DNA from: Flavobacteriales bacterium
GTDB taxonomy: Bacteria > Bacteroidota > Bacteroidia > Flavobacteriales_D > Sanyastnellaceae
Direction: 5' to 3'
Assembly: GCA_947460525.1 (NCBI GenBank)
Contig: CANHIV010000071.1
Coordinates: 1-6,238, forward strand
Length of the DNA: 6,238 bases
The notes under the pieces: generated by a model
The model's database searches: none
The model's input: the letters and a program-made list of their open reading frames with translations, nothing else
Told to the model about the DNA's origin: nothing
In this document: piece by piece, positions 1-6,191 of the stretch
Layout of the letters: every line of letters begins with the position of its first letter
How positions within the stretch are numbered: position 1 is the stretch's first letter
Translations under genes and position numbers: made by a program

Positions 1-1
1 T

Positions 2-739
2 AAAACCTACCAAGAGGTAGAAAAGAACATCTTTCCTGGATTGCGTCGTTCTATCTTCCGTGTGAATTATGTTTTAGAAGGATACTCTGATCAAGAATTG
101 AAATCAATGGCATCTACACCAAGTTCTTTGAAGTACGAAGAATTGATGCGTGCTGGAAGTTTGGTTACAGATTTGAATACTCAGGTAGCCCTATACAAAG
201 AAGCTAGTGCTCGTCCAGATGCGGATTACCGTGCTACAAACAACTTGGGTGTAGTTTATTACAACCAAGGTCGCATGACTGAAGCAAAAACAGAATTTGG
301 TAAAGCTTATGGAATGAGTCAAAACGCTGAGACTGCTTGTAACAATGGTGTTGCAATGCGCGCTATGGGAGAGATGAAGAAAGCATCTGCTTTGTTCAGC
401 GAAAGCGGTTCTGCTGAAGCCAAGTACAACATGGGTGCAGCTTACATCATGGCTGGTAATTATGGTTCAGCAATCAATACAATGGGCAATTACAAATCAT
501 TCAACTCAGCTTTGGCAAAATGCTTGAACAAAGATTTTTCAGGAGCTAAAGCGGATTTAGATGCTTGTAACAATGACAACAACAGCGCAATGGGACATTA
601 TCTTCGTGCTATTGTTTCTGCACGTTTGAATGATGCAAATGGTGTGAAAGAGAGTTTGGCTAAGGCCATCGAAAAGGATGGTAAATTGGCTGAAAAAGCA
701 AAAACAGATTTGGAGTTCAGAAACTTCCAATCTAAATAA
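2..739 (+). CDS. C-terminal part of a TPR-repeat, probably envelope-associated protein (5' end outside window)
   Basis: The frame is open to the left edge, so the gene starts upstream; the TTG at 41 is an internal Leu codon, not a start. About 245 residues are visible. The first ~40 contain a PGLRRSIFRVNY...GYSDQEL stretch, followed by helical repeats. A clear TPR lies at about residues 74-104 (NNLGVVYYNQGRMTEAKTEF), with degenerate ones at about 108-136, 141-165 and 195-225 (AMGHYLRAIVSARLND). From family knowledge, this arrangement resembles the C-terminal region of Bacteroidota OmpA-family/TPR proteins found in the envelope, where an OmpA-like part lies further upstream. That upstream part cannot be seen here, so the envelope location is inference. 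Codons such as GGT, GCT and AAC look common, and a strong terminator follows 13 nt after the stop, which would suit a well-expressed gene. TPR assignment is fairly sure; exact function is unknown. Confidence 0.85.
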   Translation, partial: KTYQEVEKNIFPGLRRSIFRVNYVLEGYSDQELKSMASTPSSLKYEELMRAGSLVTDLNTQVALYKEASARPDADYRATNNLGVVYYNQGRMTEAKTEFGKAYGMSQNAETACNNGVAMRAMGEMKKASALFSESGSAEAKYNMGAAYIMAGNYGSAINTMGNYKSFNSALAKCLNKDFSGAKADLDACNNDNNSAMGHYLRAIVSARLNDANGVKESLAKAIEKDGKLAEKAKTDLEFRNFQSK

Positions 740-752
740 TATTGATTCTTTT

Positions 753-786
753 AGGAAAAGGACCCATTGGGTCCTTTTCTTTTTTT
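753..786 (+). terminator. Rho-independent terminator of the TPR gene
   Basis: A 10-bp perfect inverted repeat (756-765, AAAAGGACCC, with 769-778, GGGTCCTTTT) encloses a 3-nt ATT loop. It extends outward by G755-C779, a G-U wobble (754/780) and A753-T781. It is followed directly by a T run at 780-786. The stem starts 13 nt after the TPR gene stop, so it should end that transcript and separate it from accD. It is the only clear intrinsic terminator in the window. Confidence 0.93.
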
Positions 787-825
787 AGGAAGCCATGTTT
801 ACCGCGTAAATTCAACTTCCTGTAT

Positions 826-833
826 TACATTTG
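826..833 (+). promoter_or_regulatory. Candidate Bacteroidota -7 box (TACATTTG) for accD
   Basis: TACATTTG matches the TAnnTTTG consensus of the Bacteroidota housekeeping sigma factor and lies 21 nt before the accD ATG, downstream of the terminator. That would give a short leader of roughly 15 nt. The -33 TTTG/TTG partner is not convincing: only TTTA at 798-801 is nearby, with a spacer of 24 nt. The call therefore rests on one box plus position. Confidence 0.45.
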
Positions 834-854
834 AACATTGAAAAATAACGAGCT

Positions 855-1706
855 ATGAGTTGGTTTAAGAGAATGAAAAAAGGGATTACTACCCAAAGTC
901 AAGAGAAGAAGGAAATTCCGGAGGGCTTGTGGTACCAATGCCCAGAGTGCAAGCACGTCATGACAAGCGATCAACATGCAGAAAATGATTGGTTGTGCGA
1001 TAAATGTGACTATCACGAGAAAATCACATCACTCAATTATTTCTCTATTCTTTTTGATGAGAATGAATTCTCTGAGGTGGCCTCTCACTTAATTAGTGGA
1101 GATCCATTGGACTTTACAGATACAAAAGCATACAAGGATCGTATTAAAACCACAATCAATAAATCAGGACTGAAGGATGCATTGCGTGTAGGTTTTGGTA
1201 AAATAGAAGGGGAGAATGCAGTGGTCGCATGCATGGATTTTGGATTCATCGGCGGCTCAATGGGGTCTGTCGTTGGTGAAAAATTTGCTCGTGGGGTAGA
1301 CAAGGCAATTGCTGAGAATTGCCCGTTTATTTGCATTTCCAAAAGTGGTGGTGCAAGAATGATGGAGGCTGGCTTTTCTTTGATGCAAATGGCCAAGACC
1401 AGCGCAAAATTGACGCAATTGGCTGAGGCCAAATTGCCTTATGTCTCTATTTTAACCGATCCAACTACGGGTGGTGTTACTGCATCTTTCGCAATGCTAG
1501 GGGACATCAATATCGCAGAGCCCAAGGCTTTGATTGGATTTGCAGGTCCTCGTGTGGTCAAAGAAACCATCGGCAAAGATTTGCCAGAGGGTTTCCAAAG
1601 TTCTGAGTTTGTCCTAGAGCATGGCTTCTTGGACTATATTTTCAATCGAAAAGAGTTAAAACATAAAATGGCGATGTCGCTTCGCCAAATGAAATACAAC
1701 GCTTAA
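855..1706 (+). CDS. accD: Acetyl-CoA carboxylase carboxyltransferase subunit beta
   Basis: AccD pairs with AccA to form the carboxyltransferase that moves the carboxyl group from carboxybiotin to acetyl-CoA, giving malonyl-CoA, the committed step of fatty-acid synthesis in the cytoplasm. The 283-residue protein is a normal length. The N-terminal zinc ribbon typical of bacterial AccD is intact: C29-x2-C32-x15-C48-x2-C51. The crotonase-like domain follows with [11 protein letters not shown] (133-143), [21 protein letters not shown] (164-184, given as its key segment), [16 protein letters not shown] (202-217), GFAGPRV (228-234) and [15 protein letters not shown] (243-257). The ATG at 855 gives the expected short basic N-terminus (MSWFKRMKK) ahead of the zinc ribbon. 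No Shine-Dalgarno sequence is present, as is usual in this phylum. accA is not in the window, so the subunits are encoded apart. The stop abuts that of a small convergent gene. Confidence 0.98.
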   Translation: MSWFKRMKKGITTQSQEKKEIPEGLWYQCPECKHVMTSDQHAENDWLCDKCDYHEKITSLNYFSILFDENEFSEVASHLISGDPLDFTDTKAYKDRIKTTINKSGLKDALRVGFGKIEGENAVVACMDFGFIGGSMGSVVGEKFARGVDKAIAENCPFICISKSGGARMMEAGFSLMQMAKTSAKLTQLAEAKLPYVSILTDPTTGGVTASFAMLGDINIAEPKALIGFAGPRVVKETIGKDLPEGFQSSEFVLEHGFLDYIFNRKELKHKMAMSLRQMKYNA

Positions 1707-1874
1707 TTACAAGCTGATTCCATTGATGGCTACAATGTCCTGCAAAGCGACAATGTGGCCATTTTCTATTTCAAGATATTCTTGATTTTTTGTTCGTTTC
1801 AATTCACGCACTTGCGTGTAAATCATTTGTATTTCATTACAAACGCGAAACTCGATTTTCCACTTAGAATGCAT
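1707..1874 (-). CDS. Small Rof-like (Rho-binding antiterminator-like) protein, 55 aa
   Basis: This short frame on the minus strand runs from ATG (1874-1872) to TAA (1709-1707), fills most of the gap between accD and the DUF58 gene, and has gene-like codon usage. The product is basic at first (MHSKWKIEFR), then reads TKNQEYLEIENG (28-39), HIVALQDIVAING (40-52). The pattern K-N-x-E-Y-L-x-[IV]-E followed by a glycine, a short beta strand and L-x-x-I resembles the C-terminal half of E. coli Rof, a small Sm-like-fold protein that binds Rho and inhibits termination. That comparison is from memory. The typical Rof N-terminus (Y-x-P-I-x-C/D...) is absent: the frame is open upstream only to a stop at 1940-1938 and has no other ATG. 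It is thus a minimal relative, an N-terminally truncated remnant, or an unrelated small beta protein. The A-rich leader (ACAAAAAAAACA before ATG) suits Bacteroidota initiation. Coding status is likely; function is tentative. Confidence 0.55.
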   Translation of the reverse strand: MHSKWKIEFRVCNEIQMIYTQVRELKRTKNQEYLEIENGHIVALQDIVAINGISL

Positions 1875-1977
1875 TGTTTTTTTTGTAAAATTAAATGCAG
1901 AGAAATGAGTGAATTTTTTCTGTGTATGAAGTTTTTGTTACCCCATGTTAAGTTATCTTTGGTTGAATCATTAGAAC
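1875..1977. other. Divergent intergenic region between the Rof-like gene and the DUF58 gene
   Basis: This 103-bp AT-rich spacer separates the starts of the minus-strand small gene and the plus-strand DUF58 gene. It holds the DUF58 promoter described separately. For the minus strand only a partial -7 match (TAATTTTA, just upstream of the A-rich leader) can be seen, without a -33 partner. I see no operator-like palindrome. Confidence 0.6.
1934..1961 (+). promoter_or_regulatory. Candidate promoter of the DUF58 gene
   Basis: A TTTG at 1934-1937 (within TTTTTG) and a perfect TAnnTTTG box, TATCTTTG at 1954-1961, are separated by 16 nt. The box ends 16 nt before the ATG, so the transcript would have a leader of only about 10 nt. 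The order and sequence fit the Bacteroidota -33/-7 consensus. The spacer is slightly shorter than the usual reported range, but is identical to that of the candidate promoter upstream of the RNA methyltransferase. Confidence 0.6.
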
Positions 1978-2910
1978 ATGCCCATAAACATCGATAGAAA
2001 CCTTTCTGAACCACTTTCTGGATTAGAATGGATGGCGAAGCAAGCTGTTGAAGGCTTTATTACAGGTCTGCACAAGAGTCCGTTCCATGGTTTTTCTGTT
2101 GAGTTTGCTGAACATAGATTGTACAATACGGGAGATAGTTTAAAGCATTTGGATTGGAAGTTATTGGCCAGGACGGACAAGATGTTTCTCAAACGATATG
2201 AAGAGGAAACCAACTTGAGGTGCCATGTTTTATTGGATGTCTCTGCCTCCATGTTGTTTCCTGAAAACAAGGAAGGAAATACCAAATTGAAATTCTCTGT
2301 TTTTTCCACGGCAATATTGTTTGAGTTGTTTAAAAGACAACGTGATGCAATAGGACTTTCTTTGTTCGATGATCATTTGCTCTTTCAATCCAAGGCCTCC
2401 GGTTCTCCAGCGCATTTGGAACGCATGTACAGTAAGTTGGAAGAGTTGTTGGAGCCCAAAGTGGATAAGTTAACTCCTGTGAAAACCAAGATGACTGAGG
2501 TGTTGCACCAAATGGCGGAGGAAATGCCCCGCAGATCTTTGGTAGTAATTTTCTCTGACATGCTAGATTTTGGCGGGGATAGGGAAGGCGTTTATGCGGC
2601 CTTGCAGCATCTGCGATTTAATAAACACGAAGTGGTGATTTTTCATGTTGTAGAAAGTGAATCAGAAGAGATGCTCAACCTTGAGAATAGACCTTATACT
2701 TTTATAGACCCTGAAACGCTGCAAGAGATCAAAGTGAATCCTGCCACTGTTCAAGCGGAGTATCAGCAGAAGTGGGCCAAATGGCGAGCGGAATGGTCAC
2801 TCAAATGCAACCAATTGCAGATTGATTGGATGGACGTGAATATAGCCAATGGTTTTCAAGATGTGATGCAAACCTATCTCTTGAAACGCCAGAAAATGGG
2901 TACACTTTAA
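1978..2910 (+). CDS. DUF58 domain-containing protein (VWA-like fold)
   Basis: The 310-residue protein has the standard DUF58 layout. An N-terminal segment carries R47-x-Y49-x-x-G52-D53, then D59-W60 and A64-R65, then KRYEEE (72-77). A Rossmann-like VWA domain follows with a MIDAS-type D87-x-S89-x-S91 (LLDVSASM), and VVIFSDMLDFGG (189-200) contributes the conserved S-D. The C-terminal part (about 220-310) completes the fold. There is no signal peptide or transmembrane segment, so it is probably cytosolic. DUF58 proteins usually lie beside MoxR-type AAA+ ATPases and VWA/BatA genes and are thought to act with them, possibly in protein or metal-centre maturation; the molecular role is not settled. 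None of those partners is here: the gene stands alone between a small convergent/divergent gene and tamL. The ATG at 1978 fits the promoter and the family N-terminus. The stop overlaps the tamL stop by 4 nt. Confidence 0.93.
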   Translation: MPINIDRNLSEPLSGLEWMAKQAVEGFITGLHKSPFHGFSVEFAEHRLYNTGDSLKHLDWKLLARTDKMFLKRYEEETNLRCHVLLDVSASMLFPENKEGNTKLKFSVFSTAILFELFKRQRDAIGLSLFDDHLLFQSKASGSPAHLERMYSKLEELLEPKVDKLTPVKTKMTEVLHQMAEEMPRRSLVVIFSDMLDFGGDREGVYAALQHLRFNKHEVVIFHVVESESEEMLNLENRPYTFIDPETLQEIKVNPATVQAEYQQKWAKWRAEWSLKCNQLQIDWMDVNIANGFQDVMQTYLLKRQKMGTL

Positions 2911-5429
2911 AAGGGAAATCCAATCCCGAAATTCACCACAGATTTCAATTTATAGCCTTCAGTGTTGTTGAAGTATTTGGCAACAAAGACATTGTATTCA
3001 TTTTTAGGTTGCCATGCCCATCTTTCACCCTCTATTTTTTGAGGGTCTTTCAATGGAATTCCGGCATCCAATCGTACGATGAAAAAATCGAAATCCAATC
3101 TTAAACCAACACCAGCACCAACTGCAATTTCCTTGTAAAAACGATCAGGATTGAATTGTGCATTCGGACGAGAAGGATCTTCATTGAACAACCAAATGTT
3201 TCCGGCATCTATGAAAAATGCGGGTTGTATTTTTTTATTGATTTTGAAACGGTATTCCAAATTGAACTCAAGTTTGATATCGCCGATGTTGTTGAACGAT
3301 ACAGCATTGATGGTGTCTCTGTAGCTCCCAACCCCCAGTGTTCGCGCTTGCCACGCTCTAATACCATTAGAACCACCTACAAAGTAACTTTTTTCAAAGG
3401 GAATGGACGATAAATTTTTTAGCGGGATGGCGCATCCAGCAAACCCTCTAAAGACAACGCTATTTCTGGTGTCTTTGGAAAAGTACAGCCTCAAGTCATG
3501 GTCTGATTTCAAGTATTGCGCAAATCGAATTTCTTTGATTTCATAACTGCCACTCTCATCTTGACTTTCGGGTGATATCCAGTTGTAGATTCCTCTCAAG
3601 GCGTTTCCTGCGCCTTCAATCAACAGACCGTTGTAATAGTAATAGAAACGCTGGAATTTGTTCTTCTGGGTGTTAATGGTCACCCCAATTTTAGAAGCGG
3701 CAATGAAATGGTTTTGGTAGGAGTTGGCCAGAAATTGATCATTGAAACTCGAAATGTAATTCTCAAACGAAGAACTCTTGTTTATTTTGATCACTGAGAA
3801 TTCAGCCCACTCGATGTTGAGCTTACTCCGTTTATCTGGATTCTCTATAAAGGACCAGTCGATACTCACTTGGGTCAGGTTGCGCTCGTAGTCAGGTCGA
3901 GTTTGAAAATTGTATGTCGCCTGAATAGTGGTTAATGGCTCACTACTTTTGTCACTAACACCATAAGAGAAAGGAAATAGACGAGGCAGGGTCATAGAGA
4001 TCTGCGGTCCTACTTCGAAGGTGTTCAATTTGAAATTATTTTGAATGTTTTCTTCAGTCGATGAAGATCCATTGGATCCCAGCAATTGAGAGGCCTCAAA
4101 TCCAGTTAAAATCCGGACATCTAGATTTTCTGCACCACCAAATAAATTGCGATGGTGATAGGCCATATTGGCGAAAATACCCGCATAGCCAGATCGGTTG
4201 GTGAGCTTTTGCAAATACATCAAGCTTTGTCTTGGCGCAGGATTCAAATTGATGTGGGCGTCCAATGGGTAGGTGCCATCGGCCAAGGGTGAATTCTTTG
4301 GACTTAAGCTGATGTAAACATTTTTGGTTACACCCAATTGTCCAAAACGTTTATAGGTTAAATCCAATTTTGATTTGCTGTACAACTTTCCTCTTTCTAG
4401 ACTATTGGTGTAGGCAATTAGTTTTGGTTTAATGTGATTTTCTAGATGAAAGTGAATTTTTAAATTTTCGTATTGTAGCGTATCATCTTTTTCAGTGGGT
4501 AAAAACAGTGGGTTATAATCGGTATGGATATAGATATTATCAATGGAGTACTGACGGTGATTCATCTTCTTGTCCTTGCCATCTTGGGTAACAACCGGTT
4601 GTTTTATGATGTATTTTAAATCGATTTTGTTTCTGTTAATCGTGCTATCCGCTTCTATGATAATATAATCTTTGGTGAAATCAAAGTATCCATTGTCATT
4701 GAAGTAGGATGTCATTTTATCGCGTTCCAAATCCAAGGTATTTACATTGAATTTATCACCGGACTTGATAACGGATTCCGGCTTGAAGCCAGCCAACAAG
4801 GATTGCATTTTCACATCTTCTGAGGTGTGCTCAATTTTGCCGATGTAGGAGGCTTCCCCAGGGTAAACATGGTAAACAACGGTACACTCGTTTTTTTTCC
4901 ATTTTACCCAGCGTTGATTAATGCCAAATGTGTAGTTCGGACGCACTTTGGCGTTGAAATATCCGGTCTTTTTTAAATAGGCAGTCATCTGGTCTGCACT
5001 CTTTTCTATCTTCAATGAATCCAATAGAACGGGTGGTTCCCCCACCGTATAGGCCAACCATCCCCAGAAGCTATTGCACGTGGTCAGCGCTTTGCCTTTC
5101 TTGGATTTTTTTTCATTTTTCCGCGCACATCGGGCCTCAGCTCTCGCCATACTCCGAGCTAAAGCTCCATTGGGGACAAACCAGGTATGGATCCTCATGT
5201 TCAATCGAAAGAAAACGAGCTTTCTGTTGGGTTCCACCTTTGCCAAGGACAACAACTCGGATTTGTTGATCTCACCTTCTTTGGTAATATCGAGTGGATT
5301 TACACCATGAAGTTCAATTCGATGGTCTTTAAAGTAGGATTTACCGGGTGGAATTTTGTTGAAAATAGTGCAAGAGCTCAGCATGCTGAACAAGACCACC
5401 ATCAAAACGCTATTAATTCTTTTTGTCAA
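2907..5429 (-). CDS. tamL: TamL-like Omp85 (BamA/TamA family) outer-membrane lipoprotein
   Basis: TamA-type Omp85 proteins are outer-membrane barrels with periplasmic POTRA domains that help insert or assemble outer-membrane proteins, usually with TamB; TamL is the lipidated Bacteroidota form. I place the start at TTG 5429-5427, giving 840 residues with a complete lipoprotein signal: basic TKRINS, hydrophobic core VLMVVLF, lipobox L17-S18-S19-C20. The ATG at 5402 would remove the basic N-region, while the ATG at 5684 lies deep inside the divergent methyltransferase gene. Residues after Cys20 (TIFNKIPPGK) lack the acidic surface-export signal, so the lipid should face the periplasm. About 25-400 is POTRA-like (KKTGYFNAKV, NDNGYFDF, and GEPPVLLDSLK). 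The barrel runs from about 410 to 840, with the loop-6 motif as I690-R-A-W693 in GGSNGIRAW and a C-terminal FGIGFPF ending in Phe. A lysine-rich insert with two cysteines lies at about 85-115. A weak minus-strand promoter (TTTG 5462-5459, TATATTTT 5443-5436) is possible. tamB is not adjacent. Confidence 0.9.
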   Translation of the reverse strand: MTKRINSVLMVVLFSMLSSCTIFNKIPPGKSYFKDHRIELHGVNPLDITKEGEINKSELLSLAKVEPNRKLVFFRLNMRIHTWFVPNGALARSMARAEARCARKNEKKSKKGKALTTCNSFWGWLAYTVGEPPVLLDSLKIEKSADQMTAYLKKTGYFNAKVRPNYTFGINQRWVKWKKNECTVVYHVYPGEASYIGKIEHTSEDVKMQSLLAGFKPESVIKSGDKFNVNTLDLERDKMTSYFNDNGYFDFTKDYIIIEADSTINRNKIDLKYIIKQPVVTQDGKDKKMNHRQYSIDNIYIHTDYNPLFLPTEKDDTLQYENLKIHFHLENHIKPKLIAYTNSLERGKLYSKSKLDLTYKRFGQLGVTKNVYISLSPKNSPLADGTYPLDAHINLNPAPRQSLMYLQKLTNRSGYAGIFANMAYHHRNLFGGAENLDVRILTGFEASQLLGSNGSSSTEENIQNNFKLNTFEVGPQISMTLPRLFPFSYGVSDKSSEPLTTIQATYNFQTRPDYERNLTQVSIDWSFIENPDKRSKLNIEWAEFSVIKINKSSSFENYISSFNDQFLANSYQNHFIAASKIGVTINTQKNKFQRFYYYYNGLLIEGAGNALRGIYNWISPESQDESGSYEIKEIRFAQYLKSDHDLRLYFSKDTRNSVVFRGFAGCAIPLKNLSSIPFEKSYFVGGSNGIRAWQARTLGVGSYRDTINAVSFNNIGDIKLEFNLEYRFKINKKIQPAFFIDAGNIWLFNEDPSRPNAQFNPDRFYKEIAVGAGVGLRLDFDFFIVRLDAGIPLKDPQKIEGERWAWQPKNEYNVFVAKYFNNTEGYKLKSVVNFGIGFPF

Positions 5430-5449
5430 CGGATTAAAATATACCTTTG
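5422..5449 (+). promoter_or_regulatory. Candidate promoter of the SpoU/TrmH methyltransferase gene
   Basis: A TTTG at 5422-5425 and a perfect TAnnTTTG box, TACCTTTG at 5442-5449, are 16 nt apart. The -7 box ends 28 nt before the ATG at 5478. The -33 element lies inside the first codons of the divergent tamL gene and the -7 box lies in tamL's leader, so the two promoters must overlap if tamL begins at 5429. Confidence 0.6.
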
Positions 5450-5477
5450 CGCAAGTTACAAATCTTAGCGCTATCCC

Positions 5478-6191
5478 ATGCCAATCAGTAAAGCAATCAT
5501 TAAAAAAATTAAGTCGCTCCATCAAGCCAAGTTTCGAAGAGTTGAAAATGCATTTTTTGTTGAAGGCAAAAAATCGGTGGAGGAGGCTTTGCAATCTGGA
5601 TGGAAAGTTTTGTACGCTTTTACAACAGAATCCAACTTGTCTAGTGACAATATGGAACTGATTACAGAGCTTGAGATGGCACAAATATCATCGTTGTCAA
5701 CGCCATCTAACTTTTTAGCCGTTATGGAAATCCCACAAATGTCATTGGAAGAAAATTCTAATAAAGTGCTCTATCTGGATGGTGTGAGAGATCCAGGTAA
5801 TTTGGGAACCATTCTGCGCACAGCGGATTGGTTGGGATGGAAGAATGTAGTACTCTCCAATGATTGCGTTGAGCTTTGGAATCCCAAGGTGATTCAAAGT
5901 ACGATGGGGAGTATTTTCAAAGTAAACGTAATTTCGGATGAAGCGGGGACTTGGCTGACCGAAGCCCAAAGTAAGGGAAGTAAGATTTATGGTGCGGACT
6001 TGAACGGGACTTCAATAAAGCAGGAGTTGCCGCAATTTCCTTTGGTGATGATTTTAGGCAGTGAGTCGCATGGCATTCGCGAAGCGGCCAAAGAATTTGT
6101 TCAACAATATATCACCATCCCATCTTCTGGAAATGCTGAATCCCTCAATGTGGCCATTGCAGGATCGATTATCATGTACCAGTGGTCTTAA
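5478..6191 (+). CDS. SpoU/TrmH-family RNA 2'-O-methyltransferase
   Basis: Members of this family transfer a methyl group from S-adenosylmethionine to the ribose 2'-OH of rRNA or tRNA, using a knotted SPOUT fold as a dimer. The 237-residue protein shows all three SpoU motifs. Motif 1 is DPGNLGTILRTADWLG (105-120; N108 and R114 conserved). Motif 2 is VMILGSESHGI (190-200; E196 and G199). Motif 3 is ITIPSSGNAESLNVAIAGS (212-230; E221, S222, N224). The first ~90 residues form the L30e-like substrate-binding domain, with FFVEGKKSVEEAL (26-38) as its usual opening. The substrate cannot be read from sequence: 23S rRNA is common, but TrmH/RlmB subtypes are hard to separate, so I give no symbol. The gene is divergent from tamL with 48 bp between starts. 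It ends in TTAA shared with a probable minus-strand gene. Confidence 0.95.
   Translation: MPISKAIIKKIKSLHQAKFRRVENAFFVEGKKSVEEALQSGWKVLYAFTTESNLSSDNMELITELEMAQISSLSTPSNFLAVMEIPQMSLEENSNKVLYLDGVRDPGNLGTILRTADWLGWKNVVLSNDCVELWNPKVIQSTMGSIFKVNVISDEAGTWLTEAQSKGSKIYGADLNGTSIKQELPQFPLVMILGSESHGIREAAKEFVQQYITIPSSGNAESLNVAIAGSIIMYQWS

Noticed and set aside
41..739. TTG at 41 as the start of the first gene
   Set aside because: The frame is open through to base 2 with protein-like sequence (KTYQEVEKNIFPG), so the gene is truncated by the window edge.
1085..1432. 115-residue minus-strand frame inside accD
   Set aside because: It lies entirely opposite strongly conserved accD codons and shows no motif; it is a shadow.
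1755..1997. 80-residue plus-strand frame starting with GTG in the gap after accD
   Set aside because: It is the complement of the better minus-strand Rof-like frame, overlaps the DUF58 start, and has a low-complexity Phe/Leu-rich product without recognisable features.
1971..2309. 112-residue minus-strand frame over the DUF58 start
   Set aside because: It is antisense to conserved DUF58 sequence and to its promoter, with no family features.
2914..2928. Possible hairpin GGGA-N7-TCCC just past the DUF58 stop, as a terminator
   Set aside because: The stem is only 4 bp, no T run follows on the plus strand, and it lies inside the 3' end of tamL.
5466..5473. Palindrome TAGCGCTA between tamL and the methyltransferase gene, as an operator
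   Set aside because: An isolated 8-bp palindrome with no second copy or flanking symmetry can occur by chance.
5430..5684. Upstream extension of the tamL frame to an ATG at 5684
   Set aside because: It runs antisense to the well-supported methyltransferase gene, its residues look like random cysteine/phenylalanine-rich translation, and it would internalise the lipoprotein signal.
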